NCBI RefSeq assembly: GCF_958453765.1
Contig: NZ_CAUDZA010000003.1
Location: 62,001 to 126,000 of the forward strand
Source: Phascolarctobacterium_A succinatutens_B
GTDB lineage: Bacteria; Bacillota; Negativicutes; Acidaminococcales; Acidaminococcaceae
Length of the DNA: 64,000 nucleotides
Direction: 5' to 3'
Part shown: positions 8,402 to 16,754 of the stretch, one piece after another
Position numbering within the stretch: the stretch's first letter is position 1
Layout of the letters: each line of letters starts with the position of its first letter
Translations under genes and position numbers: made by a program
The notes under the pieces: model-generated
What the model was told of the DNA's origin: nothing
Databases searched by the model: none
What the model saw: only the letters and a program-made list of their open reading frames with translations

Positions 8402-8974
8402 TTAGATAAAATCTACCAGACCGTTCTCCAGATGATACATGGCACCGACAACGCGCAAGCCCTCCTGATGCTCAACCTTTTGAATCTCCAGGCTTGCTTC
8501 TATTTCCGCTTCACAGCTTTTGACATTCAGGCAGGCAGCCTTATACGGGTCGCACTCGTCGCCAATCGCTGCTTTAATTTTATCCGTAATAAATTTGATA
8601 TAGCCCTCCGGATCATGATTGATTGCAGCATGCACCGCACCGCAATGCGTATGCCCCATAACAACAATCAACGGTGCGCCCAGATGACTGGCAGCGTATT
8701 CAATACTGCCCAGCTGATGCTCATCAATCACATTACCGGCAATACGGATAACAAACAGCTCGCCGATACCTGTCATAAAAATATTCTCCGGAATCACGCG
8801 GGAATCAGAGCAGGTAATAATAATCGCATACGGCTTCTGACCGTTAACCAAGGTATCTGTTCTCTTTGCCTGCGAAATGTCCTCGCTGTTGACCTTGGCA
8901 TCAATATATCTGGTGTTGCCTGCTTTTAATTTTTCTAAGGCCTTTGCCGGTGTTGTTGTTATATGCTTAATCAT
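8402..8974 (-). CDS. Beta-class carbonic anhydrase
   Basis: It interconverts CO2 and bicarbonate, supplying bicarbonate to carboxylases. The 190-residue protein carries all zinc ligands of the beta class: Cys55 and Asp57 with Arg59 in CSDSR, and His108 and Cys111 in GHTHCG. The size and layout match the short bacterial/archaeal Cab type. It stands alone, between a terminator and the alcohol dehydrogenase gene 36 bases upstream, and may be co-transcribed with the latter. In a succinate/propionate-forming anaerobe, CO2 handling is central, which fits its location beside aspartase. Confidence 0.92.
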   Translation of the reverse strand: MIKHITTTPAKALEKLKAGNTRYIDAKVNSEDISQAKRTDTLVNGQKPYAIIITCSDSRVIPENIFMTGIGELFVIRIAGNVIDEHQLGSIEYAASHLGAPLIVVMGHTHCGAVHAAINHDPEGYIKFITDKIKAAIGDECDPYKAACLNVKSCEAEIEASLEIQKVEHQEGLRVVGAMYHLENGLVDFI

Positions 8975-9010
8975 AAAATCGCCCCTCTTAGAACATACTT
9001 TGCAAAAAAA

Positions 9011-10045
9011 TCATTCGGTAATCGCTATCTTGATAACTCCGTCTAATCTGTTTTCGAAAATGCGGTAAGCTTCCTCGATATCCGCCAGCTTAAAACGATG
9101 CGTAATCAGCGGCGTGGTATTAATTTTGCCTTCTTCAATCAGGCGCAGAATCTCCGCACAGTCGCAGCCATCCACGCCACCGGTTTTGAAAATAAGGTTC
9201 TTGCCGTACATATCGGGCAAAGGCAGGCTCTGCGCTTCATCGTAGAGCGCCACAACCGTTACGATAGCATTCGGACGCGCGCATTTCCACGCGAGCTGGA
9301 AGGTGTCGCGACCGCCGGCAACCTCCAGAACAACGTCCGCACCGCCATGGTCGGAATGCTCCTTAACAAACGCTTCGCATTCCTCAGGCTCGCAAAGCAG
9401 TACATCGGGATAATGCTTTCTGACAAACTCCGCTCTGGCAGCATCCTTCTCGCAGATGATGATGCGCTTCGGCTGCTTCAGCATAACGCACAGCAGGGTG
9501 CAGATACCCGTCGGACCTGCACCGATAATCAGCACGGTATCCTCCTCGGTGATTTCCGAAATACGTGTTGCCCAAAAGCCGGTAGCAAGAATATCGCCTA
9601 CAAAAAGCGCCTGTTCATCGGTAACGCTGTCGGGAATTTTGTTCAACCCCTGGTCAGCATAGGGCACGCGCACAAATTCCGCCTGTCCGCCGTCAATGCG
9701 GCAGCCAAGTGCCCAACCGCCATGAGGATCGGTGCAATTGTTGACAAAGCCCTTCTTGCAGAAGAAACATTCACCACAGAACGTTTCTACGTTTACCGTC
9801 ACGCGGTCACCGGGCTTCACGGTTTTTACCTCAGCGCCGACCGCTTCCACCACGCCCACCATTTCATGGCCCACGGTAATTCCCGGCACAGCACGAGGTA
9901 CCGAGCCATGCTTAATATGCAAATCACTGGTGCAGATGCTTCCCAAGGTTACGCGCACGAGAGCATCACGCGCAGAAACAAGCTGCGGCTTGGCCTTTTC
10001 CTGCAGAGCAAACTTACCGTGTTCAATATAAGTTAATGCTTTCAT
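9011..10045 (-). CDS. Zinc-dependent alcohol dehydrogenase (MDR superfamily)
   Basis: The 344-residue medium-chain dehydrogenase oxidises or reduces an alcohol/aldehyde with NAD(P). It has the catalytic-zinc region (Cys in SICTSDLH, GHEMVG), a structural zinc lobe with four cysteines (CGECFFCKKGFVNNC), and a Rossmann motif IIGAGPTGI near residue 170. The acidic residue after the second beta strand (CEKDAAR) suggests NAD preference. The substrate is not evident; threonine/sorbitol/secondary-alcohol dehydrogenases share this layout. The ribosome site is GAAGG about 11 bases before ATG. It is 36 bases upstream of the carbonic anhydrase gene on the same strand. Confidence 0.87.
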   Translation of the reverse strand: MKALTYIEHGKFALQEKAKPQLVSARDALVRVTLGSICTSDLHIKHGSVPRAVPGITVGHEMVGVVEAVGAEVKTVKPGDRVTVNVETFCGECFFCKKGFVNNCTDPHGGWALGCRIDGGQAEFVRVPYADQGLNKIPDSVTDEQALFVGDILATGFWATRISEITEEDTVLIIGAGPTGICTLLCVMLKQPKRIIICEKDAARAEFVRKHYPDVLLCEPEECEAFVKEHSDHGGADVVLEVAGGRDTFQLAWKCARPNAIVTVVALYDEAQSLPLPDMYGKNLIFKTGGVDGCDCAEILRLIEEGKINTTPLITHRFKLADIEEAYRIFENRLDGVIKIAITE

Positions 10046-10279
10046 AAATTTGCAGGCCTTCTTTCTCTATTTTTTGCTTCACTGAAGCTCATATCGCTTC
10101 CCTCATTATATCATAATATTGACGCTGTGGATAATGACATAAGCAACATGTCACGCAATACTATCTTCGCTGTTAAATTCAAGAAGCTTTCTGAATAAAG
10201 AAATCACAACTTTTTCGCTGATAAAAACACCGGAATGTGTTAAAATATTAGTTAGATTTTTTAGGAGGCCTTATTCATA

Positions 10280-11095
10280 ATGCATCAATATCTCTTTTTT
10301 ATCGGCGATTTTCCCATACGTATGTATGGTCTGATGCTCTGTACAGCAATTTTTCTGGCTACCGGCACTGCCTACTTTTTGGCTAAGCAGGACGGCCGCT
10401 GGCACGAGCACATTTTAGACATCGGCATCTACGGCGGCTTTGCAGGCCTCATCGGCGGCAGGCTGTGGGATGTTTTCTTCTTCGACTGGGATTACTACAG
10501 CCATCATCTGTTGGAAATCCCCTTCGTCTGGCAGGGTGGCATGGCCGTGCAAGGCGGTATGCTGGCAGGCATTGCTGCCGGCATTGTTTACTGCAAGCTG
10601 CATGACATCGACTGGGTAGCCTTGGCGGATATCATTTCGCCCTCTCTGCTTATCGGCCAATCCATCGGACGCATGGCCAACCTGCTCAACGGCGATGCCT
10701 TCGGCACACCTACCGGCGGCAGCTTCGGTATTCTGTACCCGGAAGGCACACTGGCCTACAAAACCTACGGCCCCGTACCCCTGTGGCCGGCAGAGGTTTG
10801 GGAAGGTCAGCTGGACATCATTATTTTTGCCCTGCTGCTGTTGTTCCGCACCACCAAGCATGCGCGCGGTCAGGCTTTATGCATGTACGCTATGCTTTAT
10901 TCCGTAGTCCGCTTCTTTTTGGAAATGCTGCGCGGTGACTACGCCGAGCCCTGGATGTTCGGACTGAAATCCGCTCAGGCAACCAGCTTAGGCTTCTTCC
11001 TCGTTGCCTTAGGCTTCTTCATTTACTGCGGCTGGCTGGAAAAACATAAGCCTGCTGCCAAAGAAAAAGCTGTCGGCAAAAAATCTAAAAAATAA
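10280..11095 (+). CDS. lgt: Prolipoprotein diacylglyceryl transferase
   Basis: This inner-membrane enzyme transfers diacylglycerol from phosphatidylglycerol to the lipobox cysteine of prolipoproteins. The 271-residue sequence has about seven hydrophobic helices and the Lgt signature IGRMANLLNGDAFG, with the conserved Arg and Asn, plus YSVVRFFLEMLRGD near the C-terminus. The C-terminal tail is lysine-rich. The start is supported by TTAGGAGG seven or eight bases upstream. It is isolated from other lipoprotein genes here; it would process the binding lipoproteins at 18888 and 36824. Confidence 0.94.
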   Translation: MHQYLFFIGDFPIRMYGLMLCTAIFLATGTAYFLAKQDGRWHEHILDIGIYGGFAGLIGGRLWDVFFFDWDYYSHHLLEIPFVWQGGMAVQGGMLAGIAAGIVYCKLHDIDWVALADIISPSLLIGQSIGRMANLLNGDAFGTPTGGSFGILYPEGTLAYKTYGPVPLWPAEVWEGQLDIIIFALLLLFRTTKHARGQALCMYAMLYSVVRFFLEMLRGDYAEPWMFGLKSAQATSLGFFLVALGFFIYCGWLEKHKPAAKEKAVGKKSKK

Positions 11096-11108
11096 TTTTA
11101 AAAAAGTG

Positions 11109-11137
11109 TTGACAAGAAGTGTACTTTTCGCTATAAT
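11109..11137 (+). promoter_or_regulatory. Consensus sigma-70 promoter of tRNA-Arg
   Basis: TTGACA (11109-11114), a 17-base spacer and TATAAT (11132-11137) form a full consensus promoter. The tRNA begins about 36 bases after the -10 box. Confidence 0.92.
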
Positions 11138-11172
11138 ATCATTGTTGCTTGAAACAACAGCAACGCTGATGT

Positions 11173-11249
11173 GACTCTGTAGCTCAGTTGGATAGAGCGT
11201 TTGACTACGAATCAAAAGGTCGCAGGTTCGAATCCTGCCAGGGCCACCA
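11173..11249 (+). tRNA. tRNA-Arg (anticodon ACG)
   Basis: A full 77-base cloverleaf with encoded CCA: D-stem GCTC/GAGC, anticodon arm TTTGA-CTACGAA-TCAAA with anticodon ACG, T-arm GCAGG-TTCGAAT-CCTGC. The acceptor strands GACTCTG and CAGGGCC pair except for an A2:C71 mismatch; a T-G wobble is at 4:69. The ACG anticodon is normally deaminated to ICG to read CGU, CGC and CGA. A strong promoter precedes it and a terminator follows, so it is a single-gene unit. Confidence 0.93.
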
Positions 11250-11260
11250 CTTGAAACTAA

Positions 11261-11289
11261 ACTCTGTAACTTCGGTTACAGAGTTTTTT
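11261..11289 (+). terminator. Intrinsic terminator of tRNA-Arg
   Basis: ACTCTGTAAC and GTTACAGAGT form a perfect 10-bp stem with a TTCG tetraloop, followed by six T. Confidence 0.95.
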
Positions 11290-11398
11290 GTTTTTGTGGA
11301 TAAAATATATTTTTCTGCTAACCGGTACTCCCCCGCTTGTTAGCACCATCATTCAGTCTTATAATAATGATATATAATCAGAACCGTGAGGTAACTTT

Positions 11399-12007
11399 AT
11401 GAACGTAAAATATTCTAAAATGGCCTGCATCATCCTGGCGTCCGGCGTAGGCCGCCGCTTCGGCGCCAACAAGCTGCTGACAGCCATCGACGGAGCGCCC
11501 ATGCTGCAGCACATCCTTGATATCAGCCAAGGACTTTTCCCCAAGCGTATCGTCGTTACACGCCACAAGGAGGTGGCGAAAATCTGCGCGCAGCAGCAAA
11601 TCCCCTGCCTGCTCCACGACAAGCCATATCTGAGCGACACCGTGCGCCTTGGCACATCATATATACAGCAGCAGCTGCCACAGGCCGAGGGCCTGCTTTT
11701 TGCCGTTGCCGACCAGCCGTTATTGCAGCAGGCTTCGCTCATCCGCCTCGCCGACAGCTTTTTAGCGCAGCCGCAAAAAATTCATCGCCTGTATTACGAA
11801 GAAACTCCCGGCAATCCCATTATCTTCCCTGCAAAATTTGCCGACGAGCTGCAACAGCTGCCGCAGGACAAAGGCGGTTCCGTACTGACAAAAAAATATC
11901 CTGAACTGGTAGTAAAAGTACCGGTTCAGGATATCAACGAGTTGCTGGATATAGATACACAGCAGGATAAAACTAAGCTTGAGCGTCTTCGCCCCTATTC
12001 AGAATAA
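11399..12007 (+). CDS. MocA/MobA-like molybdenum cofactor nucleotidyltransferase
   Basis: The 202-residue protein has the GT-A nucleotidyltransferase start IILASGVGRRFGANKLL and an acidic VADQPLL motif, as in MocA (CTP:molybdopterin cytidylyltransferase). MocA attaches CMP to the molybdopterin cofactor of xanthine-dehydrogenase-type hydroxylases. Its neighbours XdhC, YqeB and YqeC are maturation factors for selenium-dependent molybdenum hydroxylases, so I read it as the cofactor-activating enzyme of that set. Its 3' end overlaps the end of the convergent permease gene by 35 bases. The start ATG follows GAGGTAAC. Confidence 0.8.
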   Translation: MNVKYSKMACIILASGVGRRFGANKLLTAIDGAPMLQHILDISQGLFPKRIVVTRHKEVAKICAQQQIPCLLHDKPYLSDTVRLGTSYIQQQLPQAEGLLFAVADQPLLQQASLIRLADSFLAQPQKIHRLYYEETPGNPIIFPAKFADELQQLPQDKGGSVLTKKYPELVVKVPVQDINELLDIDTQQDKTKLERLRPYSE

Positions 12008-13379
12008 TATTCAGCAGAATTGCTACAAAGGCTGCCGGAACGATACCGGATTCACCGAACATCATGCGCATAGCCTCCGGGCAGTGTGCCAGGATGCCGG
12101 GTGTAGCGCCCATGCCGTAGCCAACGCCTAAAGCAACGGAAATAATCGTCAGGCTGCGCGGGTTAAGCTTCTCTTTAGTAACCAGCTGAATACCGCTGAC
12201 AACAATAGATGAGAACATCATTACAGCAGCGCCGCCCAGAACGGATTGCGGCATAATGGAAACCAAAGCACCAAGCTTGGGAATCAGGCCGCAGAGAATC
12301 AAAAATACCGCACCGGTTGCCAAAGCAAAACGGTTAACAATCTTCGTCATAGCAACCAGACCTACATTCTGGGAGAAGGAAGTATTGGGCAGTACGCCGA
12401 AAACAGCAGCGATAGCAGAGCCAATGCCGTCACAAATAACGCCGCCGGACAATTCCTTGTCCGTAGCTTCACGGTTCAAACCGCTTTCGACAACTGCGGA
12501 AATATCACCAACAGTTTCTACTGCGGTAACAACAAACATAATCAATACAGGCATAATAGCACGCATATCAAATACGATATCAACCGGCATAAGCTGAGGC
12601 ACAGCGAACCAGGAAGCATTCGCTACCTTATCCCAATGCAGTACCCAGGACTTGGTATATTCTACACCGTCGGGAGTAACTGCGGTTGTAGGCAGCACAA
12701 AGCCCATGAAAATCGCAGCGATATAGCCTGCAATAATACCAAGCAGAATGGAAGAAGAACTCAAAAAGCCCTTAGTGCCATGCTTGAAAAAAAGAATAAC
12801 ACAAAGTACAAACAAGCCAAGCAGCAGGTTTTCGATAGAACCGAAGTCCTTAGTCTTAAAGCCGCCGCCAAAGGAATTGATACCTACGGAAATCAGCGAC
12901 AGACCGATAGACAGTACAACAGTGCCGCAGACAACAGGCGGGAAGAAGCGACGGATGCGCTTGAGCACAAGACCAAGCACTGCTTCAAAAACGCCGCCGA
13001 TAATCGAGGCACCCATAATAGCGCCATAGGCGACAACACCGCTGCCCAAGGTTGCAACGATACCGGCAAATACGCCGATAAAGCCGGAGCTTGTACCCAT
13101 GATAATAGGCACCTTGCCACCGCAGGGACCAACGGAATATAATTGCAGCAATGTTACCAGACCTGCAACAATCATCGCATTCTGAATCAAAACAACCTGC
13201 AACTGTTCAAAACCGGCACCGCCGACAATACCGCAGGCACCGCCAATAATCAGAACCGGCGTAAGATTGCCGACAAACATAGCCAAAACATGCTGCAGAC
13301 CTAAAGGAATAGCCGAGCTCAAAGACAGCTTGCCTTCAAACTTGTAGGCTTCCTCAGACAGTTTAACAAACTTAGACAT
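11973..13379 (-). CDS. NCS2 nucleobase:cation symporter (xanthine/uric acid type)
   Basis: The 468-residue membrane protein has about 12-14 hydrophobic helices and the NCS2 signature SFSQNVGLVAMTKI, with the QN and GT-type positions typical of xanthine and urate carriers. It would import purines by proton or sodium symport. The ribosome site AAGGGGTG lies close to the ATG. The adjacent XdhC/YqeB/YqeC/MocA genes are linked to purine hydroxylation, which supports a xanthine, hypoxanthine or urate substrate. No purine riboswitch is visible in the roughly 130-base leader. The gene is probably separately transcribed from xdhC because a terminator lies between them. Confidence 0.88.
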   Translation of the reverse strand: MSKFVKLSEEAYKFEGKLSLSSAIPLGLQHVLAMFVGNLTPVLIIGGACGIVGGAGFEQLQVVLIQNAMIVAGLVTLLQLYSVGPCGGKVPIIMGTSSGFIGVFAGIVATLGSGVVAYGAIMGASIIGGVFEAVLGLVLKRIRRFFPPVVCGTVVLSIGLSLISVGINSFGGGFKTKDFGSIENLLLGLFVLCVILFFKHGTKGFLSSSSILLGIIAGYIAAIFMGFVLPTTAVTPDGVEYTKSWVLHWDKVANASWFAVPQLMPVDIVFDMRAIMPVLIMFVVTAVETVGDISAVVESGLNREATDKELSGGVICDGIGSAIAAVFGVLPNTSFSQNVGLVAMTKIVNRFALATGAVFLILCGLIPKLGALVSIMPQSVLGGAAVMMFSSIVVSGIQLVTKEKLNPRSLTIISVALGVGYGMGATPGILAHCPEAMRMMFGESGIVPAAFVAILLNIILNRGEDAQA

Positions 13380-13510
13380 ATAAGCACCCCTTCATTTTTT
13401 CATGCATATATTTTATCGCATATCAGGCAATATTGTAAAGAAAATTACAGAGAAAATCCGTATAAATTTTATCAGATAGCCTTTTTCGTTCGCAATTCAA
13501 GCGAGAAATT

Positions 13511-13563
13511 TAAAAATGAGCACCGACTACGTACTTTTGCTACGTTGAGGTGCTCATTTTTAT
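13511..13563. terminator. Long hairpin, probable bidirectional terminator
   Basis: AAAAATGAGCACC and GGTGCTCATTTTT flank an inner imperfect stem with TACGTA/TACGTT. The A and T runs fit termination in both directions; the xdhC-yqeB-yqeC operon would end here. A degenerate copy lies at 13634-13674. Confidence 0.7.
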
Positions 13564-13633
13564 ATAGATAAAGTATGTGGTGCATTACCTTTCACTCATC
13601 AGCAGAACGCGGAGAAAGTACCGGAGACGAAGA

Positions 13634-13674
13634 AGGAGCACCGACGGCGTACTACAAGTACGTCGAGGTATTCA
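13634..13674. repeat. Degenerate copy of the GAGCACCGAC...TCGAGGT hairpin repeat
   Basis: GGAGCACCGACGGCGTAC and GTACGTCGAGGTATTCAC repeat the order GAGCACCGAC-tACGTA-loop-TACGTt-GAGGTgCTCa found at 13519-13555. The inner GCGTAC/GTACGT stem is kept while the outer arms have drifted. This looks like two copies of a small dispersed hairpin repeat between the permease and xdhC genes. The rest of the 314-base gap (13380-13693) shows nothing else. Confidence 0.45.
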
Positions 13675-13693
13675 CGATGAAGTATATGATGCC

Positions 13694-14650
13694 TTATATG
13701 CGTCCTGCCCTAGTTTGGATTAATTGTGCTGCAATACTCACCGCAATCTCCGCCGGCGTCTCACTGCCTATATCGATTCCGATGGGCGTAATCACACGCG
13801 CAAGCTGCTGCTCGCTGTAGCCATCTGCCAGCAAAGCTGCTCTGGCCATGGCTGCTTTATTTTTACTGCCCATAATGCCGATATAACCGACCGGCGTAGT
13901 CAACAGATAACGCTCCACATTAGCGTCATGCACATGGCCGCGCGTCATTACTACCGCATAATCCTTAGCCGTCAGGCTGCAAACCTCCTGCAGCTTAGTA
14001 AAATCAACCTGCTGTACATGCTCCGCCTGCGGAAAGGCTGCTGCATCCGCAAACTCCGCTCTGTCGTCCAGCACGATGCATTTAAACCCGAGATGACTCA
14101 AAAGCGGCACCAGCTCACGCGCAACATGACCTGCGCCAAAAACATAAACCGAACCGTCATAATCATACTGCTCCGCATAATAAGCGCAGCCATCTATACT
14201 GATTACAACTCTGCGACCTGCAAGCTGCAGGTCTTTTTTTATTTGCGGCAGTGCGTTGCCTTCACCCAAAGGCAGTAAAAACCACCAGGGAGCACGCTGC
14301 TTCATTGCACTAAGAGCTTCCTCTGCCAAATCCCCCGTTTCTTCCCCCACAGGCAGGTAACAAAACTGCACCTGACAGCTGCCTCCGCAGGCCATGCCTG
14401 CTGCCGGAGAGAGGTCAAACGTTTTGACAAAGCTGCCGCCACCATTCTGCAGACGCTGCTGTGCCAGCTGCTGCGCCGCATATTCCATACCGCCACCGCC
14501 AATGGTTCCGTAAAGCAAACCCTTTTCTCCGACCAGCATATAGGCGCCGCTGGTGCGCGGAGTAGAGCCTTCACTCTCAATCAAAGCAACAAGATAGCAA
14601 GGCTGCGAATCCAAAGCCTGCTCCTGTATTTTTTTCATTAAATCCTTCAT
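13694..14650 (-). CDS. XdhC/CoxI-family molybdenum hydroxylase accessory protein
   Basis: XdhC-type proteins bind the mature molybdenum cofactor, help its sulfuration or selenation, and insert it into the hydroxylase. The 318-residue sequence has the N-terminal XdhC_CoxI domain (GSTPRTSGAYMLV near residue 30, IGGGGMEYAA, AGMACGGSC with two cysteines) and a C-terminal Rossmann domain (VYVFGAGHVARELVPLL near residue 165). It begins inside the yqeB stop (4-base ATGA overlap) and is the last gene of the yqeC-yqeB-xdhC operon. The target hydroxylase is outside the window. Confidence 0.9.
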   Translation of the reverse strand: MKDLMKKIQEQALDSQPCYLVALIESEGSTPRTSGAYMLVGEKGLLYGTIGGGGMEYAAQQLAQQRLQNGGGSFVKTFDLSPAAGMACGGSCQVQFCYLPVGEETGDLAEEALSAMKQRAPWWFLLPLGEGNALPQIKKDLQLAGRRVVISIDGCAYYAEQYDYDGSVYVFGAGHVARELVPLLSHLGFKCIVLDDRAEFADAAAFPQAEHVQQVDFTKLQEVCSLTAKDYAVVMTRGHVHDANVERYLLTTPVGYIGIMGSKNKAAMARAALLADGYSEQQLARVITPIGIDIGSETPAEIAVSIAAQLIQTRAGRI

Positions 14651-15459
14651 TTTTCTTTCTCCTGTGCATAACGGCAGACTAATTCCAGAACGCTGCCGGC
14701 AATGCAGCGTGCCTTATCCGAAATCGTAAAGCAGTTGGCTAATTCTTCCTTACGCGGGTCAATATCAGCAATTTTGAAGCCTTCGGTAACAACAAAGCCA
14801 TCGCGAATCATGCCGCGAATAAGTCCGGAGAGAGTTGCCGTTACCAGCACCCGATTAGCGCCGTCGATAATAGTTGCAATAGTTTCTCCCTTTTCCACAA
14901 TGCTGCCTATGTCATGAACAACATGCAGAACGCCTGCGCAGGGTGCGTGCAGCACACGCTCCTTGCTGTATCCTGCAATGTTACCTGGCACGCCGCTGTT
15001 AGGTGCAGCACTGCCGCTGCGGATAATGCGTCCCAGGTTATGACCGCGCTTCGTTTCTACAATTACGTCGGCATCTGCGCCCACGCTGAAGCCGGGGCCT
15101 AAGGCAATCACGAGCGGTGCCATTGCACTGTTCGTTCCTAAATTGCGCTTGGCGATAATCGCATCAATCACAATATCAGGCGCAAAAGCATGCACACTAT
15201 CCGCTGCTTCATCAACCAGCACAGGCACTTCATCATGCTCCCAGACAGCGTCTGCCTCAGGCAGTGAATTTATCAATCTTGCAGTCAGACCTTCTACCTG
15301 AGCGCTGCCTTGATACACCGCTTCGCACAGCGCTACCTGTCGACGAATTGCCGCAGGCTTAGCGCATTCCAGCACCAGCACCTTAAAGCCTGCACCCCAC
15401 AAGCGATGGATAACGCCTGTTGCCAGGTCACCGCCACCGCGTACAATAATCTTCAGCAT
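14647..15459 (-). CDS. yqeB: Selenium-dependent molybdenum cofactor biosynthesis protein YqeB
   Basis: YqeB is a marker protein of selenium-dependent molybdenum hydroxylases, which carry a labile selenium at the molybdenum site. The 270-residue sequence opens with a Rossmann-like IIVRGGGDLATGVIHRLW motif, contains the EF2563-family core (IAKRNLGTNSAMAPLVIALGPGFSVG) and a C-terminal lipoyl/biotin-like hairpin (HDIGSIVEKGETIATI). The ribosome site AAGGGGAG lies eight bases before ATG. It sits three bases from yqeC and overlaps xdhC by four bases, so the three proteins are made together. Confidence 0.9.
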   Translation of the reverse strand: MLKIIVRGGGDLATGVIHRLWGAGFKVLVLECAKPAAIRRQVALCEAVYQGSAQVEGLTARLINSLPEADAVWEHDEVPVLVDEAADSVHAFAPDIVIDAIIAKRNLGTNSAMAPLVIALGPGFSVGADADVIVETKRGHNLGRIIRSGSAAPNSGVPGNIAGYSKERVLHAPCAGVLHVVHDIGSIVEKGETIATIIDGANRVLVTATLSGLIRGMIRDGFVVTEGFKIADIDPRKEELANCFTISDKARCIAGSVLELVCRYAQEKEK

Positions 15460-15462
15460 TTG

Positions 15463-16164
15463 TTATTCTCCCCTTTCACGAAGCCATATTCTATGCTCGT
15501 CCATGCCTGCACCCACTAACAGCCGAAGCATTTTCTCCTGCTGCGCTGCTTTTATCAGGTCGCATTTATTCAAAACAATATAATAAGCGCGTTTACCGAC
15601 ATTTTTGCGTGCTCCCTGCTCAGACAAAAGCAGCACTGTCAGCATCTGTGCATCAAGTATTTTTTCTGCGCCGCAGCCTAAAAGCTCTGCTGCCAGCTGC
15701 GGACGCTGGCAAGCCTGCTGCAGCGAATTGCCCAAAGCATCCATGCCTGCAACAGCAAGTACCATGTCACAGTCAGGCAAAAGCACAGGCTCATGCTCCG
15801 CAGGCACCTTGCAGGGCTGATGTCTGGAACCATCAGCCTCACACAAAATTACGTCAGCCTGCAGCTTCAGCGCTTCATACACGCTTTGCGGCGGTGCCGT
15901 CAGCTTACCTGTTGACAATTCCGGTGTACCGATAACAGCATAGCGCCGCTGCTGCCACAAATTATGTACTGCTGCTGCGTCCGCAGCAAAACTGCCATCT
16001 GCAGGCTGCAGGATATGCGTACTCGTCAACACCAGCACCTTGCGTCCGCAGGCTGCCCAAGCCGCTGCCAGCTCATACATAACCGTCGTTTTACCGCCGC
16101 CGCCGACAAGGCAGATATTATGTTTTTTCCCGTCAGTAAAAAAATCAAAGGGACAGTACGCCAT
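15463..16164 (-). CDS. yqeC: Selenium-dependent hydroxylase accessory protein YqeC
   Basis: The 233-residue protein has a P-loop close to its start (ICLVGGGGKTTVMYELA) and a second nucleotide-binding-like strand (VILCEADGSRHQPCKVP), as in YqeC proteins found only beside yqeB and xdhC. Its biochemical function is unproven; it probably uses ATP or GTP in selenium or cofactor transfer. I start at ATG 16164 because the GAGG site abuts the upstream GTG 16173. It is the first gene of the operon. Confidence 0.85.
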   Translation of the reverse strand: MAYCPFDFFTDGKKHNICLVGGGGKTTVMYELAAAWAACGRKVLVLTSTHILQPADGSFAADAAAVHNLWQQRRYAVIGTPELSTGKLTAPPQSVYEALKLQADVILCEADGSRHQPCKVPAEHEPVLLPDCDMVLAVAGMDALGNSLQQACQRPQLAAELLGCGAEKILDAQMLTVLLLSEQGARKNVGKRAYYIVLNKCDLIKAAQQEKMLRLLVGAGMDEHRIWLRERGE

Positions 16165-16210
16165 CCGCTTCACCTCGCCTAAAATTACTTATATTATAAC
16201 ACACTCATAA

Positions 16211-16241
16211 AAAAGGCTGTCGCTTACCTGCGACAGCCTTC
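16211..16241 (-). terminator. Intrinsic terminator of the ompH-like gene
   Basis: On the minus strand AAGGCTGTCGC and GCGACAGCCTT form an 11-bp stem with a 6-base loop, followed by TTTTTT. Confidence 0.9.
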
Positions 16242-16255
16242 AATAACATTAATCT

Positions 16256-16678
16256 TTATTTGCCTTGAGCAACAGCAGCGATAACTTCTTCAGTCAGATC
16301 TTTGCCGCCGAATACAACAGCACTTGCATCAACTACATTAGCAATACCATGAGCTTTTGCTACCTGGCCGATAGTTTTGCGGATTTTTTCGCGGATAGGA
16401 TTCAGCAGGGATGCTTCCTTCTTATCTACCTGAGCGGATAATTTTTCGCCCAGCTCGCGTCTGCCCTTGTCGTCAAGTTTCGGAGCCTTTTCGTTGAATT
16501 CATTTTCAGCCTTTTGGCGCTCCAGATTGATAACGCTCATAGTAGTCTGAATATCAGGATAGCTGCGGAAAACACGTTCAACATTTACATATCCCAATTC
16601 TTCGGCAGCAAACGCACTGGTTGCGCAAGCTAAAGCCATAACCAAAGCCATAATCAAAGTCAGTAAGCTCTTTTTCAT
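16256..16678 (-). CDS. OmpH/Skp-family periplasmic chaperone
   Basis: Skp/OmpH proteins hold unfolded outer-membrane proteins in the periplasm on their way to the BAM complex. The 140-residue protein has a clear signal peptide (residues 1-24, cut at SAFA-AEE), the short beta start LGYVNVERVF, a charged helical region with many Lys/Glu (about 45-105) and a small C-terminal beta part. It lacks the long tentacle length of E. coli Skp but fits the short OmpH-like proteins of Negativicutes. It shows the organism has an outer membrane. It is monocistronic. Confidence 0.82.
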   Translation of the reverse strand: MKKSLLTLIMALVMALACATSAFAAEELGYVNVERVFRSYPDIQTTMSVINLERQKAENEFNEKAPKLDDKGRRELGEKLSAQVDKKEASLLNPIREKIRKTIGQVAKAHGIANVVDASAVVFGGKDLTEEVIAAVAQGK

Positions 16679-16754
16679 TAAAACAGTAACCTCTCTTCTT
16701 AAGATTTTAATACTAATATTATCTTACACTATTTCCTATAGAAAAGCAAGCTGT

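Noticed and set aside
13380..13510. Purine riboswitch in front of the NCS2 permease
   Set aside because: The leader lacks the conserved purine aptamer core and paired loops.
13575..13820. 81-residue plus-strand frame
   Set aside because: It covers a degenerate hairpin repeat and the end of xdhC on the other strand and has no ribosome site.
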